From assembly GCA_041671545.1 (NCBI GenBank), contig JBAZBI010000002.1, positions 62,001 to 126,000 of the forward strand: a stretch of 64,000 bases of DNA, read 5' to 3'. The DNA is from UBA1563 sp041671545. GTDB taxonomy: Bacteria > Bacteroidota > Ignavibacteria > Ignavibacteriales > Ignavibacteriaceae. Shown here piece by piece: positions 1 through 8,560 of the stretch. Made by a program: the position numbers and the translations under genes. A model generated the notes under the pieces. The model was not told the origin of the DNA. It saw only the letters and a program-made list of their open reading frames with translations, and ran no database searches. Every line of letters begins with the position of its first letter. The first letter of the stretch is position 1.

Positions 1-179
1 CGGATGATAAAATTGTAGCCATCGGTTCAGGCGGAATGTACGCCCTTGCCGCCGCCAAAATGTTAAAAAAATACAGCAAACTTTCTGCAAGTGAAATTGT
101 TCAGCAAGCGTTGCAAACCGCATCTGAAATTTGCATTTACACCAATGACAAAATTCACGTTGAAACTCTTGAAAAATAA
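1..179 (+). CDS. hslV: HslV protease subunit, C-terminal end (partial)
   Basis: This is the last 58 codons of the peptidase subunit of the HslUV (ClpYQ) protease, read in the frame starting at base 3 and ending in TAA at 177-179; the N-terminal catalytic threonine lies outside the window. The visible part has IGSGGMYALAAAK, the glycine-rich stretch typical of HslV near residue 120, followed by the usual short helical and strand end. The ATPase partner hslU starts 17 bases downstream, the standard hslVU operon order. Identification rests on this motif plus the neighbour. Confidence 0.9.
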   Translation, partial: DDKIVAIGSGGMYALAAAKMLKKYSKLSASEIVQQALQTASEICIYTNDKIHVETLEK

Positions 180-196
180 ATTGAAATAGGAAAAAA

Positions 197-1570
197 TTGA
201 GAAACGAATTAACACCCAGCCAAATTGTAAACGAACTAAATAAATTTATTATCGGACAAAACGAAGCCAAGCGCGCCGTTGCCATTGCTCTGCGAAACCG
301 CTGGAGACGGCAGCAAGTAGTTGGAGTTCTGAAAGAAGAAATAATGCCGAACAACATTATTTTGATCGGACCAACCGGTGTTGGAAAAACCGAAATTGCA
401 CGTCGGCTTGCAAAACTTTCAGACGCTCCATTTATTAAAGTTGAAGCGACTAAATATACGGAAGTCGGATACGTCGGTCGTGATGTTGAATCGATGATCC
501 GTGACTTAGCTGATGTCTCCGTCAATATGATCAAAGCGGAAAAAACCGAAGAAGTAAAAACAAAAGCCGAAGAACTTGCGTACGAAAGAATTCTTGATCT
601 TCTTATTCCGCCGGTGAAAAGACCGGTTGAAAACGGTGATGAAAATAAAGGTGAAGTTGCCGTAACTGAAGAAGACCCGCTTACAAATCAAAAAACGCGC
701 GAATGGATGCGCACCAAACTGCACAAAGGTGAAATTGATAATCGATTGATCGAGTTTGATATAACAACTTCCGCGGTTGGTATGCAAGTGTTGGGACCTA
801 TCGGCGGCGATGATTTGGGAATCAATATTCAAGAAATTATGTCCACCATGCTTCCGAAGAAAAAGAAAAAGAGAAAAACAACGATCGCCGAAGCGAAAGA
901 AATTTTTTCTGCAGAAGAAGCGCAAAAATTAATTGATATTGACGCTGTTCAAAAAGAAGCTATCGAACGAGTGGAAAATTCCGGAATTGTGTTTGTTGAT
1001 GAGATAGATAAAATTGCCGGCGGCGGTCGCTCCAGCGGTGGACCGGATGTTTCCCGCGAAGGTGTTCAACGCGATCTGCTTCCTATTGTTGAAGGTTCAA
1101 CAGTTAACACAAAATACGGACAGGTGCGTACCGACCACATTTTATTTATTGCTTCGGGCGCATTTCACGCTTCAAAACCTTCTGATCTTATTCCCGAAAT
1201 GCAGGGAAGATTTCCCATCCGGGTTGAATTGAAAAGTTTAACGGAAGATGATTTTATAAAAATTCTTACGCTGCCGGAAAATGCTTTGCTGAAACAATAC
1301 TCCGCTCTTTTAGAAACCGAAAACGTAACGCTTCACTTTACGGAAGAAGGAATAAAAGAAATTGCCCGCATCGCTTTTGAAGTGAATGAGCAAGTTGAAA
1401 ATATCGGCGCGCGCCGTTTGCACACAATATTAACAACGCTTTTAGACGATATTCTTTTTGAAGTCCCTGACAAAATGCCGAAAGCCACCGTTAAAATTGA
1501 TGCGAAACTTGTGAAGAAAAAATTAGACGCGATTGTTAAGAATAGAGATTTGAGTAAGTACATTCTTTAA
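197..1570 (+). CDS. hslU: HslU, ATPase subunit of the HslUV protease
   Basis: AAA+ unfoldase that forms a hexameric cap on HslV and feeds substrates into it in the cytoplasm. The 457-residue product has the family length. Walker A GPTGVGKT is at residues 58-65, the substrate-gripping pore loop GYVGRD at 91-96, the variable I-domain about 110-240, Walker B VDEID at 267-271, and a sensor-2 GARRL near residue 408. The C-terminus ends in YIL, the tail that inserts into HslV. The start is TTG at 197, chosen because an AGGAAA ribosome site lies just upstream and translation from here gives the normal N-terminus. It follows hslV by 17 bases, so the two are co-transcribed. Confidence 0.97.
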   Translation: MRNELTPSQIVNELNKFIIGQNEAKRAVAIALRNRWRRQQVVGVLKEEIMPNNIILIGPTGVGKTEIARRLAKLSDAPFIKVEATKYTEVGYVGRDVESMIRDLADVSVNMIKAEKTEEVKTKAEELAYERILDLLIPPVKRPVENGDENKGEVAVTEEDPLTNQKTREWMRTKLHKGEIDNRLIEFDITTSAVGMQVLGPIGGDDLGINIQEIMSTMLPKKKKKRKTTIAEAKEIFSAEEAQKLIDIDAVQKEAIERVENSGIVFVDEIDKIAGGGRSSGGPDVSREGVQRDLLPIVEGSTVNTKYGQVRTDHILFIASGAFHASKPSDLIPEMQGRFPIRVELKSLTEDDFIKILTLPENALLKQYSALLETENVTLHFTEEGIKEIARIAFEVNEQVENIGARRLHTILTTLLDDILFEVPDKMPKATVKIDAKLVKKKLDAIVKNRDLSKYIL

Positions 1571-1575
1571 AAGCC

Positions 1576-1646
1576 GTATCGCAGAATATTATTCTGCGAT
1601 ACCTAAAATTAAAACAAAGGCTCGATGATCTCGAGCCTTTTGCTTT
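1576..1646 (+). terminator. Double hairpin terminator after hslU
   Basis: Two consecutive perfect hairpins follow the hslU stop. The first (1576-1602) is a 13-base-pair near-continuous palindrome. The second (1616-1640) has 10-base arms AAAGGCTCGA/TCGAGCCTTT followed by TTTTGCTTT. The second looks like the intrinsic terminator for hslVU. It could also serve the convergent gene at 1671-2591. Confidence 0.75.
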
Positions 1647-1670
1647 AATTTGTGCTTGTTCTTCCCGCTT

Positions 1671-2591
1671 TCATTTTTCCAATTCAGCTTTTAACTTTAG
1701 TTCAATAAATTTTTGCATTGGCGAATTTTTTGCTGCTTCTAAAAGACTTTTCAAATATGTTGTTCTTTCTTGACGATTTGGGAATGTTTTCTCAAGTGAA
1801 CTACCACTCAATTCATATTGAGCTTCTGACGACCAAGCATATTTTTCGGCAAGTTTTCTGTTTATTTTAGAATAATTTTTTTGATCATTGAGATTTATTC
1901 CATAAGTAGTACGAATATCTGATAGAAGCATTGGGGCATAGACACTGTTGGGATGTGCTTCGACCAATGTCTCAAGATCAACAACAGTTTGCTTAGGATC
2001 ATAAGGTCCCTTTTTGCAAATACTAACATATGAATTATATACCATCGCATCTTCCCCCTCCGGTTTAATTACTTTTATAACTCTTTCAACTCGAAAAGAA
2101 TGTTCATCAACCGGCGAAAAAAAAGATACTTTAATTATATAAGTACCTTCTTTAAGAAAACCCTGTGACATCGCGCTGTGCTGATCTCCAAAGAAAAAAT
2201 TAAGTTTCTGTACTCTATAAGTTTCATCGTTTGGTTTAAGCTCTATATGTTCAGGTGAATATAAATCCCCGGTTGAATTATTCCCACGTAAAGCTTCACC
2301 TTTTTCATTAAACACTTTTATATAAACGTATCCCGATTTTTGAACAACATTACTTGTATTTTTTATGTTTACTCCTACATCAATCAATTCACCAACCAAG
2401 AAAGTATCTTTCTGCATAAATACTTTATACTCAAATGACTTTGGAGCAATAGGGTCAGGCTGAGCCTTTAAGACTGAACAAACGGACAAAATTATGGTCA
2501 TTGAAACAAATGGAATGAAGGAAGAAAGAAAAGAAGGAAAATTAAAATTGAGGAAATGTTTTTGTTTATTTCGGGCTGAAGAAATACGCAT
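1671..2591 (-). CDS. Exported hypothetical protein with Ig-like and helical repeat regions
   Basis: I do not recognise a named family. The 306-residue product starts with a basic, hydrophobic leader that ends near residue 44 (SVLKAQ), consistent with export. The middle (about 50-165) is rich in beta-type sequence with phrases like VGELIDVGVNIKNTS and EGTYIIKVSFF, which resembles an immunoglobulin-like or intracellular-proteinase-inhibitor-like fold. The C-terminal 130 residues are helical and contain a TPR-like LETLVEAHPNSVYAPMLLSDI. The ATG at 2591 is preceded by AGAAG; an internal Met at codon 31 would also leave a signal peptide. It stands alone, divergent from msrA. The function is unknown. 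Confidence 0.65.
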   Translation of the reverse strand: MRISSARNKQKHFLNFNFPSFLSSFIPFVSMTIILSVCSVLKAQPDPIAPKSFEYKVFMQKDTFLVGELIDVGVNIKNTSNVVQKSGYVYIKVFNEKGEALRGNNSTGDLYSPEHIELKPNDETYRVQKLNFFFGDQHSAMSQGFLKEGTYIIKVSFFSPVDEHSFRVERVIKVIKPEGEDAMVYNSYVSICKKGPYDPKQTVVDLETLVEAHPNSVYAPMLLSDIRTTYGINLNDQKNYSKINRKLAEKYAWSSEAQYELSGSSLEKTFPNRQERTTYLKSLLEAAKNSPMQKFIELKLKAELEK

Positions 2592-2764
2592 AGTACCGCT
2601 CTTCTAAATTTTTTATTTTTCTTTGTTGTTAAACTCACAAGAAAAAAGGAGAGAAGCAAGTAGCTGCAGCAATTTAGTTGCTCAAAACTCAAATTCGATA
2701 ATTTCTCTCTTTTGAACTTATTTTATCTCATTCCGGTTTACCAATAAAAAGGAAGCAGATATTA

Positions 2765-3400
2765 ATGACAAAATATATTTTTCTTTTTTTACTCATTTCA
2801 CTTACGGCATGTAATAAGGGTAAAGATAATAATAACTTTAAAGATCAGGAGATTATGGAAGCAACTACTAAAATTGACACCGCTACTTTCGGCTCAGGAT
2901 GTTTCTGGTGCAGCGAAGCTATTTTTGAACGGGTAAAAGGAGTACAGAAAGTAATTTCCGGTTATGCCGGAGGCGCTACTGAAAATCCATCGTATGAACA
3001 AGTCTGCACCGGAAAAACCGGGCACGCGGAAGTCTGCCAAATTTTGTTTGATCCTTCCATAGTTACTTTTGCCGATCTTCTAAAAATTTTCTGGAAAACT
3101 CACGATCCGACAACGTTGAACCGCCAAGGAGCGGATGCAGGAACACAATACCGCTCAGTGATTTTCTATCATTCCGACGAACAGAAAAAGATCGCTCAAC
3201 ATTATAAAGTGGAACTTGAGAATTCAGGTGCATGGGAGAATCCGATCGTAACGGAAATTTCTCCACTCAAAAAATATTTTCCGGCAGAAGCATATCATCA
3301 AAATTATTTTGCCAATAATCCAACTCAAGGATATTGTTCATTTGTAATTGCGCCGAAAGTGGAAAAGTTTGAAAAGGTTTTTAAAGAGAAGTTGAAATAG
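2765..3400 (+). CDS. msrA: Peptide methionine (S)-S-oxide reductase, lipoprotein form
   Basis: MsrA reduces methionine-S-sulfoxide in oxidised proteins. The catalytic motif GCFWCSEAIFE is at residues 45-55, with Cys46 as the nucleophile. The YAGG, GHAEVCQI and QYRSVIFYH segments typical of the family follow. The 211-residue product is slightly longer than the cytoplasmic enzyme because it has a hydrophobic leader ending in the lipobox-like LTAC, with Cys16 as the likely lipidation site, so it probably repairs envelope proteins from a membrane anchor. AGGAAG precedes the ATG. A thioredoxin-like lipoprotein that could recycle it is encoded convergently next door. Confidence 0.95.
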   Translation: MTKYIFLFLLISLTACNKGKDNNNFKDQEIMEATTKIDTATFGSGCFWCSEAIFERVKGVQKVISGYAGGATENPSYEQVCTGKTGHAEVCQILFDPSIVTFADLLKIFWKTHDPTTLNRQGADAGTQYRSVIFYHSDEQKKIAQHYKVELENSGAWENPIVTEISPLKKYFPAEAYHQNYFANNPTQGYCSFVIAPKVEKFEKVFKEKLK

Positions 3401-3421
3401 GAGAATTCAGAAATAAAAACT

Positions 3422-3449
3422 GTAAAGACGCGGCATGCCGCGTCTTTAC
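3422..3449. terminator. Perfect 28-bp palindrome between convergent genes
   Basis: A fully symmetric inverted repeat with 14-base arms GTAAAGACGCGGCA/TGCCGCGTCTTTAC lies between msrA (+) and the thioredoxin-like gene (-). It should act as a bidirectional terminator. Its high G+C core in an AT-rich spacer, and its resemblance to interspersed palindromes seen in other genomes, make it a possible member of a dispersed repeat family. That cannot be tested from one copy. Confidence 0.65.
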
Positions 3450-3457
3450 TTTAAATC

Positions 3458-3913
3458 TTACTTAAAACTTTGTAAATGCTGAACGTAACTTGCAGCGCCG
3501 CCTTCTTGATAACCGGTTACACCAAGTTCGCTTCCGTCTTTACGGAGTAAAACAATTGTCGGGTATCCTTCTATTTTATATTGCGCCGCTAACTGTTGGT
3601 TATAAAATTTTGTCTCTTGTGATTGTTCTTTGTCACGCGGGAAATCAATTTTAACAAGGACTAAATTTTTTTCAGCGTATTCGGCAAATTCAGGTTTTGA
3701 AAAAACTTCTTCGTTTAACCGTTTGCACCAAATGCACCAATCCGAACCGGTAAAGTTTACAAGAACTGTTTTGTTTTCAAGTTGTGCGGTTTTTAAAGCT
3801 TCATCTAAATTTTCTTTCCACGGAAGATTATCCGAGGTTGATTTACACCCCAAAAGTGATAATGAAAAAAGAATAATAATTGAGACAAAAAAAGTTTTCA
3901 CGTAATTCTCCAT
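3458..3913 (-). CDS. Thioredoxin-like lipoprotein
   Basis: Predicted periplasmic thiol-disulfide protein of the thioredoxin_7/DsbD-gamma type. The leader ends in a lipobox (LSLLGC, Cys23). The redox motif CIWC is at 60-63, inside the SDWCIWCKRL context typical of this group, and a cis-proline motif GYPTIVLL follows near residue 116. At 151 residues it is a single domain. It could reduce periplasmic disulfides or recycle the MsrA lipoprotein encoded convergently at 2765-3400; that link is inferred from position only. Confidence 0.88.
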   Translation of the reverse strand: MENYVKTFFVSIIILFSLSLLGCKSTSDNLPWKENLDEALKTAQLENKTVLVNFTGSDWCIWCKRLNEEVFSKPEFAEYAEKNLVLVKIDFPRDKEQSQETKFYNQQLAAQYKIEGYPTIVLLRKDGSELGVTGYQEGGAASYVQHLQSFK

Positions 3914-3945
3914 AATAGTTTCTGAATAGGATGATAAAATAAGTT

Positions 3946-4395
3946 TTAAGATTCAACCGTTTCTAAAAGTTTAAACCGGATCCGCAGCACACCTTCGCCA
4001 AAATCGGTTGAAATTATTTTAAATCCGCCGATCTCTTCTGTTCTACCAACATGGTGACCAATGCAAGGACAATCGTCGTAATCGCCAATAGAAATGATGC
4101 GTAAAGAATCGCCCGCTTCATCAGGCAGTCTTTCCAGATTGAATTTTACTGAAGCTTCTTCTTTTGAAATAAAGGATTCCGTAACCGAAAGATTCGCGGC
4201 AATAACTTCGTTCACTCTTTTTTCAATTTCGGATACTTCTTCCGCAGAAAGATTTCTTTCAAAACGGTAATCGCATTTCGATTTTTTCTTTTCGATATGC
4301 GCGCTGAACGATCTTCCTTTGTTGAACATTCGGACCATTGTTTGGTTTAGAATGTGTTCTGCGGAGTGCATCCGCGGGTTGTAATCTTTACTCAT
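3946..4395 (-). CDS. AlaX-type alanyl-tRNA editing protein
   Basis: Stand-alone homologue of the AlaRS editing (tRNA_SAD) domain, expected to deacylate mischarged Ser/Gly-tRNA(Ala). The metal-binding residues are visible: HSAEH near the N-terminus and CPCIGHH near residue 110, the family's HxxxH and CxxxH sites. I start the gene at ATG 4395, giving about 149 residues that begin MSKDYNPRMHSAEHIL. A longer reading from TTG 4443 is possible in frame, but it would run through a terminator-like hairpin at 4419-4437 and adds no conserved sequence. The downstream gene (3458) is 30 bases away. Confidence 0.85.
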   Translation of the reverse strand: MSKDYNPRMHSAEHILNQTMVRMFNKGRSFSAHIEKKKSKCDYRFERNLSAEEVSEIEKRVNEVIAANLSVTESFISKEEASVKFNLERLPDEAGDSLRIISIGDYDDCPCIGHHVGRTEEIGGFKIISTDFGEGVLRIRFKLLETVES

Positions 4396-4418
4396 AATTA
4401 TTTCAGAATAGTAAACGA

Positions 4419-4437
4419 GACAGTTTTTCAAACTGTC
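4419..4437 (-). terminator. Short hairpin after the DUF1579 gene
   Basis: Arms GACAGTTT/AAACTGTC with a 3-base loop lie 29 bases downstream of the stop of the leftward gene at 4466-5047 and upstream of the ATG of the editing protein. On the minus strand it is followed by CTCGTTT, a weak T-run. It is probably a partial terminator separating the two genes. Confidence 0.45.
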
Positions 4438-4465
4438 CCGCAAAAATGTGTTTCTTTCTTAAAAT

Positions 4466-5047
4466 TTATTTTCTTTCAAAATTGATGTGCATACTTTTAA
4501 ACTCGTTATCACCATCGATCGTGAACATTTCCATTTCACTATGATTATCGTCGAGATATTTCATCGTCTCGCGGACTTTCATATCTTTCCCAGTCATCGG
4601 ATCAACAGACGTTCCCGTGTAAGTAATCGTTTTGGTAGCAGGATCGAACTTGCCTTGCAGAAACATAATTCCGGTTCCCATATTATCTATCCACGTGCTG
4701 TAGAAAGTTTTTTTCGCGTTATCATACGCTTCAAGTCCAATTCCTTCCATCGGCATTCCCGAGAAATTACCTGAATGTTTTGATTGAAGATATCTTCCAC
4801 CAAGTATCATTTCGTTTACTGAGTTTCCTTCAGCAATAGTCGGCGGTGTGTTGGGAGCCATCCACATCGTAATTTTTCCTTTCCACTCTCCAACGCTTTT
4901 TGCAAGCAATTTGTGCATATCACCAGGTGTCATATAGTCCATCCACATTTTCATTTCCGGAGTCATTTCCTGATTTGCCTCCTGCGTAAAAGAAGGAACT
5001 GAAAAGAACAATATTCCCAAAGCCGCGAACAAAGAAAACATTTTCAT
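4466..5047 (-). CDS. Secreted DUF1579 family protein
   Basis: 193 residues with a clean signal peptide (hydrophobic residues 5-20, cleavage near SFTQ). The mature part has the DUF1579 pattern: VGEWKGKITMWM, then NEMILGGRYLQ, then GIGLEAYDNAKKTFYSTWIDNMGTG and a closing ITYTG/DGDNEFKSM segment. Such proteins form a lipocalin-like beta barrel of unknown role. The first 40 mature residues are rich in Met. An AGGTTATT sequence precedes the start. Its neighbours give no functional hint. Confidence 0.8.
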   Translation of the reverse strand: MKMFSLFAALGILFFSVPSFTQEANQEMTPEMKMWMDYMTPGDMHKLLAKSVGEWKGKITMWMAPNTPPTIAEGNSVNEMILGGRYLQSKHSGNFSGMPMEGIGLEAYDNAKKTFYSTWIDNMGTGIMFLQGKFDPATKTITYTGTSVDPMTGKDMKVRETMKYLDDNHSEMEMFTIDGDNEFKSMHINFERK

Positions 5048-5131
5048 AATAACCTCTTTTTAAGTGATATAATTTTAATAAACCGTACTATTAAAACGAA
5101 ATAATTGCGGAAAAAGTTCATCCAAGAAGGA

Positions 5132-5773
5132 TCATATTTTCTCTAAAAGTTCTTTTATCGAATCGAAAACTAGGACGCCGCATCGCTCAAGATTTTTGTG
5201 ATTCTGATGTCCGCTTGCGACAAGAATACAATCAGCGCCGATTTCCGTTGCTACATCAAAATCGTGAGTTGTATCGCCAATTAAAAGAGCTTCACCGTTA
5301 TTCAGTTCCAATTTTATCATCAATTCTTTTCCAAGTTTAACTTTACTTGAAGCATAAATATTGTCGAGTCCCACAAGATGTGAAAAATATTTCGTCAATC
5401 CGCAGCTTTCAACAACTTCAACTAAAGTGTGCTGGCTGTATGCTGAAAGAATTGATTGATCTATCTTCATTGAAGAAATTTTTTCAAGTAACGGCAAAGC
5501 CGAATTAGATAAACCGCATTCATATTTTCTCCGTTCGTATTCATCAATCCACTCTTTGCCGACAAGCTCGAAAGGTTCTTTTTCAAAATCGAATCCCGCC
5601 GTTACGTAATAATCTTTTACCGGAAATGTGAAAATGTCTTTATATTTTTCATGGGAAAGAATAGGAAGACTTCTGTTTAAAAGAAGACTGTTTACGATAG
5701 AAACACAAACTTCTACATCGTTAAAAAGCGTTCCGTTCCAGTCCCAAATAATGTGTTTGTAGTTTAAGATCAT
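5132..5773 (-). CDS. HAD-superfamily phosphatase (phosphoglycolate phosphatase-like)
   Basis: Predicted cytoplasmic phosphohydrolase of 213 residues. Motif I is IIWDWNGTLFND at residues 8-19, with the nucleophile Asp first. The second Asp of the usual DxD, the general acid, is replaced by Asn. Motif II is probably ILSAYS near residue 107, the Lys of motif III is near 144 (SSKVKLGKE), and motif IV is IGDTTHDFDVA near 165. The cap is alpha-helical. The DWN variant recurs in HAD proteins of Bacteroidota as far as I recall. The gene overlaps the VOC gene upstream by 4 bases (ATGA), so the two are co-translated. The substrate is unknown. Confidence 0.85.
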   Translation of the reverse strand: MILNYKHIIWDWNGTLFNDVEVCVSIVNSLLLNRSLPILSHEKYKDIFTFPVKDYYVTAGFDFEKEPFELVGKEWIDEYERRKYECGLSNSALPLLEKISSMKIDQSILSAYSQHTLVEVVESCGLTKYFSHLVGLDNIYASSKVKLGKELMIKLELNNGEALLIGDTTHDFDVATEIGADCILVASGHQNHKNLERCGVLVFDSIKELLEKI

Positions 5774-6177
5774 TCTTCGCCGTCTTTCTGGTTAATTTCG
5801 ATAACTTCAAATTTGTTTCCATCGGGATCATAAAAATTAAAAAGAGAAACATCTTCCGAAGTTGTAAAATTATCAACAGCAACTCCTTTTTTCTTTAATG
5901 ATTTAAAGATTTGTTCGGCGTTATCACAGTTAAATACTGCGTAAGTGTTTCCCTGGTTTACTTTATTTGAAGTATCGTTTTCATCAAACTGCCAAAGGGT
6001 TAGCGTTGTTGTCCCCGCCAAATCAAACACCGTGATTTTGCTTTCATCATCGCTGAAAACGGGAAAGAAACTCAAATTATCGATGTACCAGTTTTTTGAT
6101 TCTTCCAAATTTTTAACGCGAACAATGATGGTATCAAGCCGGTTAAATATCCCTGCTTTATTAACTTTTATCTTCAA
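5770..6177 (-). CDS. VOC (glyoxalase/dioxygenase fold) family protein
   Basis: 135-residue single-domain vicinal-oxygen-chelate protein. It has the characteristic opening RLDTIIVRVKNLEESKNWYIDNLSF and closing FYDPDGNKFEVIE segments. The usual N-terminal metal ligand (His or Glu) is not obvious at TIIVRV, while the C-terminal Glu in FEVIE is present. It could therefore be an enzyme or a binding protein. It is the first gene of a two-gene unit with the HAD phosphatase. Confidence 0.82.
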   Translation of the reverse strand: MKIKVNKAGIFNRLDTIIVRVKNLEESKNWYIDNLSFFPVFSDDESKITVFDLAGTTTLTLWQFDENDTSNKVNQGNTYAVFNCDNAEQIFKSLKKKGVAVDNFTTSEDVSLFNFYDPDGNKFEVIEINQKDGEE

Positions 6178-6312
6178 TATTTTCCTTTCAACATAAATTC
6201 TTGAATCCTATATTTAAAGCTAATAAATTGACAGCAAGAATTTAAAATAAAAGAGCTTTCTGGTTGTAACCTTACAAAGTTTTGAAAGTCTAAAAATAAA
6301 AAAGGAGTCAAA

Positions 6313-7227
6313 ATGAAAAAGAAAATTACTTTTCTACCATTGCTTTTCTCGGTCTTGTTTACACTGATCTTAACACAAACAGCGCTTCCACAAGATTTAT
6401 CGCTGTTGCACGAAAAAACCTTTGCAACCGATTCCGGCAAACTGTTAAAAATAGAAGCCCAAACCGGCAGTGTTAAAGTAGAAACCTGGGACAAAAATGA
6501 AGTTCATGTAAAAGTGTTTGGAAATACTAAAGCAAAAGAAAAGCTTGAATTCAAATTTGAAGAAGAAGATTGGGGTATTTACATTTCTTCAAAAAGAAAA
6601 GATAGTTTTTGGTTTTTTAACTGGGGAAACTCTCCCCGAGTCCGTTTTGAAATCATGGTTCCAAAATCCTATAATGCCAAGGTCTCCACTTCAGGTGGAA
6701 ATATAGGCATCAAAAATTTAACCGGAAATATCGAAGGGAAAACTTCAGGCGGTGATCTGAAACTTTACGACAATGTTGGCAATACAAACGCTTCCACCTC
6801 AGGTGGCGATATCATTGTAAAAAATAGTAAAGGAAATACTAAAGCCTCTACTTCCGGCGGCGATATTTCTATTGTTGATTTTAACGGCGATCTTGAAGTA
6901 GCTACCTCCGGTGGTGACATTGAAATGAAAGGCGGCAATGCAAAGATTGACGCTTCCACTTCCGGCGGTGATGTAAAATTAGATTACTGGGGAGAAAACC
7001 TTGGAATCGATCTCTCAACTTCCGGCGGTGATATTACCGTTTATTTGCCGGCAGAATTTAGTGCTAAAGCAAATTTAAAAACTTCCGGTGGTGACATCAG
7101 TTGTGAACTTACAACAAACAACGTTGTAAAAATTTCTTCCTCCCGCTTTGAAGCTGATTTGAACAAAGGTGGAAAAAGTTTGATCTGCCGTACTTCCGGT
7201 GGTGATATTGAAGTAAAGAAAAAGTAA
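6313..7227 (+). CDS. Secreted DUF4097-type beta-repeat protein with nine TSGG turns
   Basis: 304 residues with a signal peptide (cleavage near TALPQ). After a short N-terminal part (KIEAQTGSVKVETWDKNEV) the protein becomes a ladder of short beta rungs, each turning on TSGGD. I count nine TSGG turns, eight of them TSGGD, between about residue 120 and 300. This matches the DUF4097/DUF4098 putative-adhesin architecture, expected to fold as a right-handed beta-helix or stacked sheet. No sortase or T9SS tail is visible, so it is probably periplasmic or surface-attached. AAAGGAG sits 5-8 bases before the ATG. A strong terminator follows. Confidence 0.8.
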   Translation: MKKKITFLPLLFSVLFTLILTQTALPQDLSLLHEKTFATDSGKLLKIEAQTGSVKVETWDKNEVHVKVFGNTKAKEKLEFKFEEEDWGIYISSKRKDSFWFFNWGNSPRVRFEIMVPKSYNAKVSTSGGNIGIKNLTGNIEGKTSGGDLKLYDNVGNTNASTSGGDIIVKNSKGNTKASTSGGDISIVDFNGDLEVATSGGDIEMKGGNAKIDASTSGGDVKLDYWGENLGIDLSTSGGDITVYLPAEFSAKANLKTSGGDISCELTTNNVVKISSSRFEADLNKGGKSLICRTSGGDIEVKKK

Positions 7228-7248
7228 AAAAAAATTTCTCAAAGAATT

Positions 7249-7284
7249 AACCATGAAGGATGAAAATCCTTCATGGTTTTTTTT
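7249..7284. terminator. Strong intrinsic terminator between convergent genes
   Basis: Perfect 13-base arms (AACCATGAAGGAT and its complement) with a GAAA tetraloop are followed by eight T on the plus strand. It terminates the beta-repeat gene. The A-rich sequence to its left would give U residues for the leftward gene ending at 7286, so it can act both ways. Confidence 0.88.
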
Positions 7285-7285
7285 G

Positions 7286-8560
7286 TTAATTCTTTATCAA
7301 TCTCGTGTAAGAGTAGTAAGAATTATATTTTGAATAATAGGGAGAAGCTGTTTTGAAAAACATGTTTATTATCTCTTCCATTGATGAAGCCGTATCATAA
7401 TCATATAATCCTAACGAACTTGGCTGCAGAAGGGAAATATTTAATTCCGGAATTTGTGTTAATATTTCCTGTGGTAAAGTTGGTCGTATAATTTCTTTTG
7501 CCGTTCCCGTTTTATATACCAACCAATTTATACCAAGCTTGTTGTCTGATGAAGTGTACTGCCAATAAGCGCCAATTTGATCAACGGTTCCGATTGTAGA
7601 AATATTTTCATATTTATTTAGTGACGAATTATAATTACCAGTAATAGTACTTGTAGGGATAGAAACTGAAGCTGGAATATTTGGGTTTAGAACATAATAA
7701 TAATAACTACCAATAGAGTCGCTATTTGAAAAGGAAACATAATATTTGTCTTTTGGAAACTCTGCTGAATAAAAAACCTTTGGAGAGGAAGTTTGCACTG
7801 ATGATCCAAAATATGAAAACGCATTATAAACGATATCCGCTTCATTATTTACAATCGAGCCGACCCATAAACTTCTAACCGAACGATTTAAAGACACAAA
7901 TTTAGCATCCATCTGCTTGGTGAGATTTAACGAATAAGCATTTGTTGTATCATTCATTTTAAATGATTGATTTGTTATCCAGCCGCAGTAAGCTGAATCT
8001 CCAGCAGCGTTTAACACGGAACCAAAAATATTGATTGTGTTATCGGAATTCAAACGATAAATAGGTAGATACAATCTCTTTTCGGATGTTCTGTTTTGCA
8101 AATTAGAATAACCCATCCCAAACCCTGTTCCAACAGCACCAATATTTGTACTATTAAAATTAAGATTTGGGAAATTCATCGTTACAGTCATTTTCCCTTT
8201 ATAGCCGTAGTGATTTCCGTCTAATTTCCATTCACCAGAAGGCGCATCAATGTTGGAAGTTATTTGAATATACTTTTTCCCGTTATCGGTATAAACATCA
8301 ATGTAAGTAAATGAAACGATGTTTTCCGTAAACGAGCCGAAATCAACGGTAGAATTATCAGAATACGATTTTACAACTACAGTATCTTTTCCATCCGCGC
8401 GGTGAAGAATAGCGTAACCCTGACCACGCACTCTTCCATTGGTAAAAGTTAATTTAAACGAAGTTTTGGTTGGAACAATCGGTTCGTCCGTTGCGGTGTT
8501 TTGGCAACCGAGAAAAAAAAGAAGAATTAGGATTGTTGTAGAAAGTACCAGTTTTTTCAT
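7286..8560 (-). CDS. Large lipoprotein of unknown function
   Basis: 424 residues; I do not recognise a family. The leader ends in a lipobox (FFLGC, Cys19), so it should be lipid-anchored. The mature part is rich in Ser, Asn, Tyr and Thr, with beta-type phrases (FKLTFTNGRVRGQGYAIL, YYYYVLNPNIPASVSIP). It has no obvious repeats, catalytic motif or secretion tail. The composition fits a surface or periplasmic binding protein. It is a single gene with 214 bases of AT-rich spacer before the divergent DUF2231 gene. Confidence 0.65.
   Translation of the reverse strand: MKKLVLSTTILILLFFLGCQNTATDEPIVPTKTSFKLTFTNGRVRGQGYAILHRADGKDTVVVKSYSDNSTVDFGSFTENIVSFTYIDVYTDNGKKYIQITSNIDAPSGEWKLDGNHYGYKGKMTVTMNFPNLNFNSTNIGAVGTGFGMGYSNLQNRTSEKRLYLPIYRLNSDNTINIFGSVLNAAGDSAYCGWITNQSFKMNDTTNAYSLNLTKQMDAKFVSLNRSVRSLWVGSIVNNEADIVYNAFSYFGSSVQTSSPKVFYSAEFPKDKYYVSFSNSDSIGSYYYYVLNPNIPASVSIPTSTITGNYNSSLNKYENISTIGTVDQIGAYWQYTSSDNKLGINWLVYKTGTAKEIIRPTLPQEILTQIPELNISLLQPSSLGLYDYDTASSMEEIINMFFKTASPYYSKYNSYYSYTRLIKN

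Noticed and set aside
506..925. Open frame of 139 codons antisense to hslU
   Set aside because: It is rich in Phe and Cys from complementing Lys and Glu codons and has no recognisable motif.
4396..4443. Upstream TTG start extending the tRNA-editing protein by 16 residues
   Set aside because: The extension crosses a terminator-like hairpin and is not conserved; ATG 4395 gives the usual N-terminus.
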